Part shown: piece by piece, positions 23,681 to 34,733 of the stretch
Layout: each line of letters starts with the position of its first letter
How positions within the stretch are numbered: the stretch's first letter is position 1
DNA from: Scytalidium lignicola
Taxonomy: Eukaryota; Ascomycota; Leotiomycetes
Assembly (NCBI GenBank): GCA_002812745.2
Contig: NCSJ02000032.1
Coordinates: 62,001 to 126,000 of the forward strand
Direction: 5' to 3'
Length of the DNA stretch: 64,000 nt
Made by a program: the position numbers and the translations under genes
Notes under the pieces: generated by a model
Databases searched by the model: none
Seen by the model: the letters and a program-made list of their open reading frames with translations, nothing else
Told to the model about the DNA's origin: nothing

Positions 23681-24638
23681 TTAGACTATAGTATGCATAA
23701 GTTACAAAGTGATGAAATGGAGTACATAAAGAAAATGAGGTAATTTATTACGCACAGAAGTAGCTGTCAAGACTTGCTAATATAGTAATTGCCAACTTAC
23801 CGCTAACAGCTGGATTTTCTCCTAGACGCGCATTCTTGCTCACTTTGAGCTAAGGCAAAAATCATGGGATAAAGATACATAGTCGCGTAGATGTATATTC
23901 GCGATAGTTCTCACAATAAAGTCCAACAGTCTATCTATCTCAACCACCATTTCTAGCGATCTGAGGGGCAGCTCAGCTTGACCCTGCAGACCTGTGGAGT
24001 ATTGTTGAGACCTGATTTCTTAAACCAGGAGGTAACTATTGTCAAAGAATATCGTGCATTGTGATGTTCCTCTTGCAAAGCTACTGCATCTGTCTAAAAC
24101 CAATCGCACCCATGGGAAAACCCAATACAACCAACAACCGAGAGCTCCAACATTACGAACACCAGCACGACTAGCGTTTTCAATAGCTTCGGCGTTATTT
24201 AAAAGGCATGAGTCTGAGGCATTCAAGATGTCCTGCCATTGACAGACGCATGTTTAGCATCCATGTAAAATCTCTGCATCCAACACTGCCATTGCCTGTC
24301 TGTTGGAATTGCAGCTGTCGATGAGACGACAATAGAGGTCCTCGGATCCTAGTCCAGCGTTATCTCTCAAGCAGATCTAGTTCTGCATCATGGATTTTCT
24401 ATTTAGGCTAGACAGGGTACAGTTCGAGATACGCAGTGCTCTGGGCCACGTAGGCGGGAGATCTCCCTCATATATACATTGTGTTTAGTAAATTGCGTCG
24501 GGTGTATTGAAAGACTTTAAGTCTCTCTCTTAATCCTATGGTCTACATCCTGTATAGTATGACAATTTCATGTACCATCTAGAATACGTGCCAATTACTT
24601 TAACTGACTCGTCGTCAGATCTTACCTAAGCAGTCACT
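23681..24638. other. Intergenic, divergent promoters
   Basis: Lies between the divergent SGNH and secreted-protein genes. Short ORFs at 24020-24242 on both strands overlap each other and carry no motif. No exon recognised. Confidence 0.55.
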
Positions 24639-25713
24639 ATGGCTATCACCAGATTTAAAAGGGCTGCCTTTGTCGGCTTGATTGCTGCTTTCAGTTCCCT
24701 GACACTTGGATTTTATGATGATCAATTTGGTGTTACCAATCGCGAAATTGGATACAGCAGCTACCCTTTAACAGACCAACAGCAGCACCTCTTGCCAATT
24801 GAATCCATCAATGACAGTAGAAAGATAGCAGTTCCATTCAGAAGTAGCTCAATCTATGGGGCATCTACGCTCTCAAAGAGGGCTCTCGACTAGAATACTG
24901 CTGTTGGTAAGGGCCAGAAGCTACTTTGTTTGCTTCCGGTGTCCGCCCAAGATGCAACTAGCATCCAGGGGAGTCCATCGCAGAGTCCGTGGACAGATTA
25001 CAGCAGCTTACAAGCAAACGGGTGGTCAGTTGAGGACTATAATGCAGTATCAGAGGGTGCGTTCGATGAATTGTTTGAAGCTTTAAATATAGACCCAAGT
25101 CAAAACGTTGGTATCTCACTGGATCAAGATCAGACCGCGACAGTAGTTGGACAAACATATGAGGTAAATTTTTGCCAAACTTTGTTGTTTCTAATCTTAA
25201 TTGAGGATATTCTCCCATCACTAACGGTCCTAGATAAGCGAGGGCCGTTACAGAAGTGTATTTAATGTCGAAGGCGGAGTTATAGTTGCAGATGACAATC
25301 TCAGTCCAACGAAAACGGAAGCAGCAGAAAGTGGACCTGTGGTGCCGCTTCACCAGTGGTCAGATGTTGTTTTCCTTCAATGGAACCACATAGCAGCTTC
25401 GAATGTTGGCAATCTGAAATACATTTTTCGAGCTCTCATAACCAATGAGGACACGAAAAGTATGGTTGATGAAGCCTTCCAAAGGAAAGGAGAGACGATA
25501 GGTGCGTGGGAGGATCGTGTTGTTTTCGGAATGGACACCGAGGAAGGACAGGCCATTTTGGGCTCTCCGAATGGTAGTGGTGTGGCATGGATCCTGATAA
25601 ATCACAAAGACAATAACCTTCTGGGCATCAAAACCATTCAAAGTGTGACGGTCTGGCAGGTGGATAGTGATAGTCCAAATCCTGGTCTTGCAATGTATTT
25701 TACAATCTTGTAA
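24639..25713 (+). pseudogene. Secreted protein of unknown function, one in-frame TAG
   Basis: Signal peptide at residues 1-24 (MAITRFKRAAFVGLIAAFSS...), a Kex2-like LSKR site before ALD, then a TAG at 24891-24893. The same frame continues without a break (NTAVGKGQKLLCLLPVSAQD, SPWTDYSSLQANGWSVEDYN) to a donor at 25164. A 70-nt intron (GTAAAT ... CTAAC ... TAG) leads to the second exon from 25234, which contains PLHQWSDVVFLQW, LKYIFRALITNEDTK and LGSPNGSGVAWILINHKD, ending at 25713. I recognise these blocks as a secreted family common in plant-associated and saprotrophic ascomycetes with no known activity. A single C-to-T change (CAG to TAG) explains the stop, so the allele may be recently dead or the base may be wrong. 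Confidence 0.65.
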
Positions 25714-25852
25714 GGGAAGAGTAACAATCTCATTGCCGGAAGAGATAAATATCGACTTGTTTTCTCTCTCTTCTTCATTCCACACTAGATTCTCTTTGCC
25801 GCTATCAGCAAACCAGATTCGGTGCCGTACGCATTATTAGTAGTTAGCATTA

Positions 25853-26178
25853 TTCGTAAAGGCTGCGGCTAAATCGACACGACCACCTGGCAAAATCGAC
25901 ACGCAGTCACCTAAATTACAGTGAGCGCAGGAAATTTAAACGAAGACATTCAAACCAAAACTCACTTATTTCAGCCAGTATTTTGACGACAAAATTCTAT
26001 GAAACATATATAATTAAAATCAATGTCTTTGTTAATTTGAAGAAGACATTTAGATATATATTGTTTAATCCAATTTTAATTGGGTGGTTCAAAAGATATT
26101 CATGTATAAAAATTTGCAGAATTGGCCCGTGTCGATTTTGCCAGGTGGTCGTGTCGATTTAGCGGCTGCCTTTGTAAA
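25853..26178. mobile_element. hAT-like MITE, 310 bp, with TIRs and 8-bp target duplication
   Basis: Perfect 36-bp inverted repeats at 25868-25903 and 26128-26163 (core gctaaatcgacacgaccacc), extended outward with two mismatches to 25861 and 26170. Flanking octamers TTCGTAAA (25853-25860) and TTTGTAAA (26171-26178) match at 7 of 8 positions, as expected for a hAT-type target-site duplication. The interior is AT-rich and has no ORF. The right end lies inside the 3' end of the F-box-like gene. Confidence 0.85.
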
Positions 26179-27496
26179 CTGCCATGTACCAGTATGTTTC
26201 CTTTTTTGCCGAACCAAACTCTCTTTGTGGTTCTGGAAACTGCGAAATCCTCCAGCGCTCTTGATCTTCTATTTCCTCTCTGCTTAATATACTTTCCCAA
26301 GTAAACCATTTATTATCGGTTGATAGGTGAGGAGGCGACCCCGGCAGTTCATATCCCTGGAAGTAATTGAAAAGCCCCAACATAGCCAGTCTTTTAATAC
26401 TCCAGATGAAAAGCCCGAGACGTCGAAAAGTTCTCAGATCACAATTTTTCGCAGGAGACTTCGGATCATGTTGAAGAGTTCCAGAAGCAAAGACCCACCC
26501 ACTACTAGGTCTGTCAATCCAGGTTTCATCAACGACAGATGGATTTAACGGTTGCGGAACCGTTTCGTAAGCCCAAATAAATCGTTCCGCACAAGGCAAC
26601 CGCGGTAAAACCTCCAAGAAATCAGGAAACGTAGCTCCTGGAGAATATATTGCGATTTGTTCCTGCGTAAACTCAATAATGGTTTTGATGTGCTCTTGCT
26701 GGCTCCCGACAGAAGATTTCTCCCAAAGAGCCTCGGGGTTGGAACTTAAGATATGGGTGACATCTTCGCTGGGCCAATTCAATTCCGATTTGGTTGCTGC
26801 AGCCATCAAATCGAAGAAAAGAATTACCCGCCATATGGCTTGATGTACTCGTTCTTGCTCTATCCACATAGGCGGGCCGGCATTTTGTGGTTGGTATCTT
26901 TGTCCTTGAGGTCTTCTTTGAGGACAAGGTTCGCCAAATGGTCTGTTCATATATCGGAAATGGGGATTCAGTAAATGAGAAGGCTCCAATGCCATACATC
27001 GATCGATCATAGTCTGCAGACAGAAGCCCATCAAACATTGTATTTGGAATGCTAACTTGAGGATTTCTCGGAGAACTTTGGAGGAGGTTGAAGATGCGAG
27101 TTTGGGTAATGGAAGTCTCTCATCGTATAGTTCGCAATCTTCCTGGGGTCTCTGGCCCGCAGTTTGACGGATTCTCATGGGGCTCTCCCTAATTTGGCAT
27201 GACGACTTGCACGCTCTTTTGCGACAGATGTACGTGTCGATGAATTCACTTAGAGACCGTGAGAAGAGAAAGCCGGAACGTATTACGGCCACAACCCGAG
27301 TCACATTCCGGGTGTCTTCCGACAAAGCCGCAGGCATGATGGCCTCGATGATTTCCGCGCCACATTCCTCCAACAAAGAGGCAACGGCGGGAGACGCCTT
27401 GTCCAAGCTGTACAGAGTCGCCAGGTCAGGAAGGAGCTTGACAATGCCCAAGAGCAGTGGAGCAGGAATCGTTGAGAAGGGGTCCGCGCCACGCAT
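26159..27496 (-). CDS. F-box-like protein, 3' end modified by a MITE
   Basis: Single exon, 445 residues from the ATG at 27496 (MRGADPFSTIPAPLLLGIVKLLPDLATLYSLDKASPAVASLLEE). This N-terminus has the F-box pattern used to bind Skp1 in SCF ubiquitin ligases; the remainder is a fungal accessory region with no named domain, rich in Trp/Phe near the end. Upstream in-frame codons are non-ATG, so 27496 is preferred. The last three sense codons (Gly-Ser-Arg) and the TAA lie inside the terminal repeat of the MITE. Removing the element and one target duplication would give ...AVY(K/E) followed directly by TAA, so the change adds about three residues and probably does not kill the protein, but it replaces the native 3' UTR. 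Confidence 0.7.
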   Translation of the reverse strand: MRGADPFSTIPAPLLLGIVKLLPDLATLYSLDKASPAVASLLEECGAEIIEAIMPAALSEDTRNVTRVVAVIRSGFLFSRSLSEFIDTYICRKRACKSSCQIRESPMRIRQTAGQRPQEDCELYDERLPLPKLASSTSSKVLREILKLAFQIQCLMGFCLQTMIDRCMALEPSHLLNPHFRYMNRPFGEPCPQRRPQGQRYQPQNAGPPMWIEQERVHQAIWRVILFFDLMAAATKSELNWPSEDVTHILSSNPEALWEKSSVGSQQEHIKTIIEFTQEQIAIYSPGATFPDFLEVLPRLPCAERFIWAYETVPQPLNPSVVDETWIDRPSSGWVFASGTLQHDPKSPAKNCDLRTFRRLGLFIWSIKRLAMLGLFNYFQGYELPGSPPHLSTDNKWFTWESILSREEIEDQERWRISQFPEPQREFGSAKKETYWYMAVYKGSR

Positions 27497-29684
27497 GGTT
27501 GGTGGCTTCAGGGTGGAATGGGAAGTAGTAGTGCTAGCAGAGCAATCACATCTTCCAGAATGCAATCAACAGCTCCACGTTCCGTTGCTGAAGACTTGCA
27601 AGAGACCCTATTCAAGACTCTATCCAAGGCTCAGTGGTCAGAGGTGGGGAAGTCAATATTTAAGCAGCCAAGAAATCTCGAATTTCATGTTAGCGCTTCG
27701 AAGCCTGTACCTGCATTCGTCGGTGTCTAGAATGCCCCTCGTTCAGGGGAGAGACGAAGACAGGGGAAGCCGCATGAACATCAACCATGCACCATGTGCT
27801 GTGCGCGATGCCCGTTGGATAGTCACCTGCATGTCATAGATTCCCAGAGCATACGGGAATCTTCAACCTAGTGACTTAGCGCCCGGTTAAAAGGATGTGC
27901 CTATCTCCAGTGACACCTTCCCCAACAGAGAAGCAATGCTGCAGGCGCTTCAGCTTTCTCGACCCGCATGGGAAATCCTTACTGGATAATTTAACTTCCT
28001 GAGTTTTCGTAGCTCGAGAGAAAATTATCCTTCAGCAAGCTGTTAATTCAGTACGGTATATTGACCTTTTGAGGAAATTATCTAATGCAATCAGCAGTAA
28101 TAGATATCACTGTTGCTGGATAATAAGAGGAGTAATGGGAGGTTAAGTGCAGGACTGGAGCTGGAACAGTGGCTTCTTAGAGGGGAAGAGGATAAGACTC
28201 GCTGCTGCAAGAGCGAATGCTAGAAGGGCAGAGATGAGCATCATAGTGAAAGGGAGGGCTATTGATTCTTTGCAACAAAATGTGAGCCAAAACTTCTTAT
28301 TTGCCTATCTAAATAGAAATCTGGGCGAAAGCGAACTTAAGACTGAGAAACAACCGCCTTCCATCTCTAGAAATGAGGCTTAGATACCTTCTTTGGTGGA
28401 TGAAAGCCGTGAGTACGAGCCTAATCAGTTTCGTCATATCTACATCGTGAGGGAGCGCCACTAGCTAAGTTCTCTAGGTAGGTGATATTCACATCACACC
28501 TGGCATATTATATAGATACGGAGAAGCACCAATGATGGGGGAAGACAATAGAATGCGAGGACAAATTATATTAGGAGCGCCATACATTCTCAAGTCTACT
28601 GCACCCAACGGAATCACATACTACGTCTTGGGTGTCTAAACCTGTATTGCACGGATGTAATGTGACATTGAATGTTATCTTACTACCAATTATCACTTAT
28701 ATCATCGATGATGGTTATGGACATGAGACACCCTCAGCCACATTAAGGCATCACAGTTAGTACCTTGGATTAGCATGAATGGGTTGTTGTCGAATGACAT
28801 TGTCAGATGGTGAGGGCTTGTCTGATGTAGCCCTTTGATTCGATCAGCCAGTCAGCATATCCTGTTGTCTAGATAATATGCGATGGAGATAGGGAGCTTC
28901 ACTAGAGACTTCAAAGAATAGTGACCGGAGTTTGTCTGTAATTTGTTGAAAGAGGAGTTATTAGTGGGATAGAACAGTTGCTAGTGAAGGCGGATATATA
29001 CAACCCCTTGCAAAAGGAGGAGAAAGAAACTGTGGGACGTGAAAACATATCAATTATTCGCTTTCTCTTCTCTTCAGTCCGCCACTCAAAATCTATTCTG
29101 TTAAGATTAAACAGAGTCAAATGTGCGCCTTATGCTTTGGTTGACTAAATCTGTCTATTGACAACGACTTATGGAATATACCAGCAGGAAAATAGCACTG
29201 TTCTGTATTATGGACAATATGCTTCTGGATAGATATCGTTAGGAGGCATCTCTTAATCACTAGGACTAGTTTCCGTCGCTCTTTCAATATCACATTTGTA
29301 GCTGGAAATATCAGGGGGTCACAGAATTCTATGACGATGGCTGCTAGAGTCTTCTTGCTGCAAGATGCTACAATCATGCGGCCTGACTGGAAATAGCTAC
29401 TTGAAATTAGAACCGCCATGGCATTGATATCATTGACACTAGTTGTCTGCATAGCGATCTATCTTGTCACAGTCAGGCTGGGAGCATACCAAAGTCGATA
29501 TCTCATTACCTCCAGCCATCCGCTTGTCTCAAGGTCTAGCTCATATTTAGTAGCCATCCTCGTACAATAGTCCTTGTGGCTGTTTTATGTTAGCCTTACA
29601 AATCTTCTCATCTCTTTAATAAATGTCATCTTAGATCTGAAGGCGTCCAAAAATATCCGAAACATTGCGAAAACCACAGAGGGC
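27497..29684. other. Spacer without recognised genes
   Basis: Small ORFs on both strands lack known motifs. Minus strand 28245-28140 reads as one hydrophobic helix ending in a short polar tail (ISALLAFALAAASLILF), perhaps the end of a lost membrane or GPI protein. 28900-29460 is AT-rich with nothing assignable. Confidence 0.45.
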
Positions 29685-29900
29685 ACTGAAAAGGAATTAC
29701 AACTCAATTCAGGCCCATGGAACTCTGCCGTTGCCAAACTTGTAGCTGACAAATGTGTATGAGTCTCCATTGCCTCTTCCAAACCAGATAGGGTGGCCAA
29801 GGCTGTAGAGATATTAAAAGTAATCATTTCCAAGAGCCCTAGGGTACACACGATAGCACATCTGCTTCCTCAAGTCAATTGTCAGGTCAGGATTTGTTAA
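29685..29900 (+). pseudogene. Short-chain dehydrogenase relic
   Basis: The plus-strand frame reads NSAVAKLVADKCV, a TGA at 29760-29762, then VSIASSKPDRVAKAVEILK and SPRVHTIAH before stops. This matches the Rossmann beta1-alphaA-beta2 region of SDR enzymes: the glycine loop remnant before AVAKLVAD, then the (A/G)SSxxxRVxxAV cofactor segment. Further weak matches (AKSLNAIVNH) follow at about 29910-29950. No catalytic YxxxK segment is seen. It is a short decayed fragment rather than a gene. Confidence 0.45.
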
Positions 29901-31096
29901 GGCCACTCAAGCAAATGCCAAGAGCCTCAACGCCATTGTCAACCACTTGTGCATTCCAAGCTTGTTCTTCAGCAACCTGCAAATCACTGAGAAAAATCGT
30001 CTGCGAATACGATACCTAGATATTGTAGTTTCAAGGATCAAGTCGAGTTATCATCCTTTTGCGTCCTTGAAGTTAAGTGGATACAAAAGCACAAATCTCA
30101 GAAAGAAGATTACCAACAAAGTCTTAAGTTACTAAGTATAATTAAGGCTACAAAATTTCCAATTGACTATCATATTTAGAAGGGATAGCATATACTTCTT
30201 TTCCCTCAGCGCAAGTTACACAATAAAGCAGCTACAATTAATAATCAATACGCAGCTTTTTCGCGAACCAACTATCCCTGTGTACACGTGACCTCAAGGT
30301 ACTGAGTGGGCTAACATAACGACCTCTTTTGGACTGTTCCACCACCAGGTTTAAATTGTAATATCGCAATAACAAAGTGGTCAATTAAGCTCATATTTGG
30401 ATATGGTATATTTTAAACTATAAAGATTATAATTATATAATAATCGCTTAGAAATATTAATATATTAATTGCTAAATTGCCAGTTTAATGAAATTTGCCT
30501 AGAACTCTACTTCCTCAAAAAGTTATACTATAACTTCTTACAAAGTTACTAATGTATTTCTCTTACGTGTAACAGTCTTTTTAGCCTTTTTTTGAGTAGT
30601 TAAGAGTTGACGTTCAATTAATTTATGCATTTTTTTTAATCTTACAAACTTTGTTTTTTCTTAAGTAGGTTTGGTCATGCTGTCGATCTTTCCGTTCACG
30701 GCATTGAGAAGCACTTACTGTAGCTGTTTCCCTCTACTCGATCACGACCATCGATCAGTCTGCGAATTTCGGAGCCAGAGCATGAAGGTTCCATCTTGAA
30801 AGAATATGGCTTCAGGTCTTAAAGACACTTTATCCTCAGCGACATGTATTCCAGGAGTTTCTCCGTGCAGAGAAAGGCCTTTTGGTGTTCTGTCTTCGCC
30901 ATCCAAGTCGATGGATCGCCAGCCGCCTGCGCCACGACGCAGCCTCGCATGCATTGCCTACGACCAAACGCTCTTTTCGTGATTAACGCATCTCTTCGTC
31001 GATGCATCAAATAGAGATTTTGCGCCAATATGTTTAACGAGCTAGTCGAATAGCCTCTGTCCGAGAACGTGTCCGGCCCGCTCCTCATGCCTCACG
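29901..31096. other. AT-rich spacer before the HET-NB-ARC gene
   Basis: 30370-30660 is extremely AT-rich. 30700-31090 has balanced composition and short minus-strand ORFs of no recognisable identity; it probably includes the promoter and 5' leader of the gene starting at 31097. Confidence 0.5.
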
Positions 31097-33984
31097 ATGC
31101 ATCTCTTGGAGCGAAAACCCGACGGCGACCTTGTCCTTCGCAAGTTTATCGGCAGAGACGTCCCCGCCTACGCCATCCTTTCTCATACTTGGAGCAAAGA
31201 GGAGGTTGACTTTCAAGAAATCGAGGCTGGGACCGGCAAAGACAAGGCTGGCTGGAAGAAGATAGAATTTTGCGCAACACAAGCTGGCGCGGATGGCCTT
31301 AGATACATCTGGGTAGATACCTGTTGCATAGATAAGAGGAATGCGGTAGAACTTTCAGAAGCCATCAACTCCATGTTTCTTTGGTACCAGAAGGCGGCGC
31401 GGTGCTACGTTTATCTCACGGATGTCTCAACAGATGGACAGCATAGTCAATCAAACCCAGTGTGGGCGGTGGCCTTCAAGAACAGTCAATGGTTCACTCG
31501 GGGCTGGACGCTTCAAGAACTGATTGCACCGACATCAGTTGACTTCTTTAGCTTGGAAGGCAAGCGATTTGGAAATAAGTTGACATTAGAGCATATGATT
31601 CATGAGATCACTGGCATCACCACGAGTGCTCTCAGAGGAAATGCATTGTCGAATTTCAGTATCGATGAGCAGATGTCATGGGCAGAACATCGCAACACCA
31701 CTCTCGAAGAAGATAAATCCTACTGCTTACTTGGTATTTTCGATGTCTCTATGCCGTTAATCTACGGAGAAGGAGGAGACAAGGCATCTCGGCGCCTTCA
31801 AGAAGAAATTCATAAATCCTACAAGGGTATGCAGCTCTCATCTATACGCTGACCGAATCAGGGAACTGACCAGCACAGGCACTGATTTCGAGCAATTTAC
31901 CGTCGGGCTCAACCTCTCAACCTTTCCGGAAGCTACACAGTTCGTTGCAAGAGAATCGGAACTCACGGAGATGCATGAGCTGCTTCACGAACACAAGACC
32001 CGATCGGCAGCCATCCTTCACGGGCTTGGAGGGATTGGAAAGACTCAGTTGGCGATCGAATATGTTAGACAGCACAAGGAGAAATATACGGCAATATTCT
32101 GGCTGAATGCGAATGATGAAGATTCTCTTCGGCTAAGCTTTAGAGACATGGCCCAGCAAATCTTAAAGCATCGTCCTTCGACCAGTATGCTTGTCCGTGT
32201 GGACCTGGAAGGAAACCTTGATCAAGTGGTCAATGCAGTCAAAGCATGGCTCGAGATCGGAAAGAATACACGCTGGTTAATGATTTATGACAATTATGAT
32301 AATCCAAGAAGTCCCAACAATTCCGACCCCTCGGCAGTAGATATACGGCTCTACATACCAGGAGCTGATCACGGTTCGATCATCATCACAACGCGATCAG
32401 CGAATGTCATACAAGGTCGACGTCTTCATATTCAGAAATTACCGAGTGTTGAAGAGGGGCTCAAAATCCTCTCAAATACATCTAGGCGGAAGGGCATTGA
32501 AAATGGTATGTCACTTTGTGGTTATATATGGTCGGGTGTTACTAACAGGATAGATCCTAATGCAATAGCACTTGCCACGAAGCTAGATGGCCTGCCTCTT
32601 GCTCTGTCAACCGCTGGGACATATTTAGAGCACATGACAATGAGTTTCTCGGAGTATCTTCGGCTATATGAGGAGTCATGGTTGAAACTTCAGATGACGA
32701 GTCCACTGTTGAATTCATATGAAGACCGGTCGCTATATACGACATGGCAAGTCACCTTCGATCGGATCCGACAACAAAATGAAGCATCAGCCCGATTGCT
32801 CAAGTTGTGGGCATATTTTGACCGGCAAGATATATGGTTTGAACTTCTTCGACATGGATGCTCTGTGGATAACGAGTTGATACGGAAGCTTACTGAGGAC
32901 GAATTGAGCTTTAACGAGGCAGTTCGACTGCTATGCGAGTACGGGCTGGTTCATACAGAACTTTCTCTGCGACAGCCGTCTGGGTCTGAAGGGTATGGTG
33001 TGCATAGTTGTGTACACTCATGGACGATGTTTGTGTTAAACAGGGAGTGTGACAAGAGTCTAGCAAGGCTAGCCCTGACTTGCGTGGCGTCAGAGGTTCC
33101 TGACAGAAATATGGACAAGTGGTGGCTCCTACAACGACGGCTCCTCCAGCATGCTACAAGATGTGAGCATTTGGTCATAAACGGCAAGGTAGATGTTGAG
33201 GGAATGGAATGGGCACTGCACAACCTAGGCGATCTCTACGCTGACCAAGGCAAGCTGGCTGAGGCAGAGAAGATGTACATTTGGGCATTGCAAGGCAATG
33301 AGGAGGCACTTGGACCAGACCACACATCAAAACTTTCAACGGTCAACAACCTAGGTAACCTTTACGCTGACCAAGGCAAGCTGGCTGAGGCAGAGAAGAT
33401 GTACATTTGGGCATTGCAAGGCTATGAGGAGGCACTTGGACCNAGACCACACATCAACACTTGATACAGTCAACAACCTAGGTAACCTCTACGAAAACCA
33501 AGGCAAGTTANNTNAGGCGGAGGCAATGTACGACCGGGCGCTGCAAGGCTATGAGAAGGCATTTAGACCAGATCACATATCAATACTTAATACAGTCAGC
33601 AACGTAGGTAACCTCTACGCTAACCAAGGCAAGTTAGCTGAAGCAGAGGCAATGTACGACCGGGCGCTGCAAGGCTATGAGGCTGCTCTGAGCCCTGAAC
33701 TTGCGTCATCTTATATACCGGCGTTGAACACCATGTTCCTCTTTGGTGACCTCTTCGCGCAAACTGACCGGATAGATATGGCAAAGGCAATGTACAATCG
33801 AGCATTGTCTGGATATAGAACGGTCCAAGGACCTTCCTCGAAATGGCGTAGTGTGATTGAAGGTCGGCTTCAAGCATTGCAACTTACGCCGGCTGAGACC
33901 GAGACTCAGCATCAGCCTACTGAGACTGGAACGCCTGGGACAAAATCTCGTCTACGGAGGCTTTTCCGCAGACTGAGAACATGA
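31097..33984 (+). CDS. HET-NB-ARC-TPR NLR-like protein
   Basis: Exons 31097-31826, 31879-32505 and 32554-33984. A HET domain comes first (residues 1-240): YAILSHTWSKEEVDF, YIWVDTCCIDK, RGWTLQELIAPT, YCLLGIFDVSMPLIYGEGG. NB-ARC follows: P-loop HGLGGIGKTQLA, LMIYDNYD (Walker B-like), IIITTRSANV, GLPLALSTAG. The C-terminus holds 42-residue TPR units (NLGNLYADQGKLAEAEKMYI type). HET is the death-inducing effector of fungal heterokaryon incompatibility, NB-ARC the switch and TPR the ligand sensor. The second intron is 48 nt, so retention would keep the frame. Ns at 33443 and 33511-33514 lie in the repeats; the one at 33443 acts as an extra base and splits the frame. Without it the array reads through to 33984. 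Neighbouring HET gene at 36 kb. Confidence 0.88.
33217..33710 (+). repeat. TPR-coding tandem repeats, 126-nt unit
   Basis: Four units beginning near 33240, 33366, 33493 and 33619. Units 1 and 2 share an identical stretch of more than 50 nt, and units 3 and 4 are closely alike, which points to recent duplication or gene conversion. The spacing of units 2 and 3 is 127 only because of the N at 33443. Confidence 0.8.
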
Positions 33985-34164
33985 CAGATGTTTGAAGAGC
34001 AGGACGCCGATTTTGCTCGAGCTGTAAAGTCCTTGGGTGTTCAATTTGGATTTCTAAAGTTCCAGTAATGTATCGCTGCCGCAGTTAGGGGCCTTCCAAG
34101 CTAATAGTAAATAAACCATGCATAAGTGTCACACAGAGTATGGGAGGTAAGTTTAACGATGATC

Positions 34165-34733
34165 AGGTTTTAATAGGGATGGATGTACACGGCGTTCGGC
34201 GCTTCAGAGAGCAGCTGAAGCTGGTCTTTGGACTCGAGTCTACAAGCATAAGCGCTGCAGAGCCAAACATTGCAAACATGGACCCTACTGCTTGGTAGAC
34301 GAACAAGGGAACTACCATTCACTATTGCCAGTCCACCTGGAGGAGATTGTCACTGGCATTAAAGCCAACATAACAGAAGGGGAAAAAGTGAAGGACGTCG
34401 ATATTAACAGAGAGATCCCACCCCACATTCTCAAAGATGTATTGGATAACAGCTGCAAGCAGAAGGCAGATAGCTCGACTGACTGTCATCTTAGCTGACA
34501 ACAGGGATTGTGATACGGCCGAGTCAATACCGGGTGAGGATCTTGGGGACGTGGAGGGGGATAGACAAGGCAAACTTGAGGAGTACTGCAACTGGAGCCT
34601 GTATTGTACGACAGCAGATTTACTATTCTGGGCCGAAAAAGAGATCTGTGAAACCGTTTGGATCCATGATGTGTCATACATACTGTTCATGGGACCAGGA
34701 GCATTAGAAAAAGGAAGAAGAAACATAGGGTAA
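34165..34733 (+). pseudogene. Degraded cysteine-rich fungal gene
   Basis: Frame 2 reads ALQRAAEAGLWTRVYKHKRC, then CRAKHCKHGPYCLVDEQGNY and IEIPPHILKDVLDNS-like text (here INREIPPHILKDVLDNSCKQK) up to 34498. The continuation DVEGDRQGKLEEYCNWSL appears in frame 3 from about 34545. This Cys/His segment followed by a helical PPHILKDVLDN block matches a hypothetical-protein family of filamentous fungi that I know only by pattern. The frame change and early stops suggest a relic. It lies 180 bp downstream of the HET-NB-ARC-TPR gene. Function unknown. Confidence 0.4.

Noticed and set aside
27177..27839. Plus-strand ORF of 220 codons opposite the F-box-like gene
   Set aside because: Antisense shadow with no motif; the minus frame has an F-box N-terminus.
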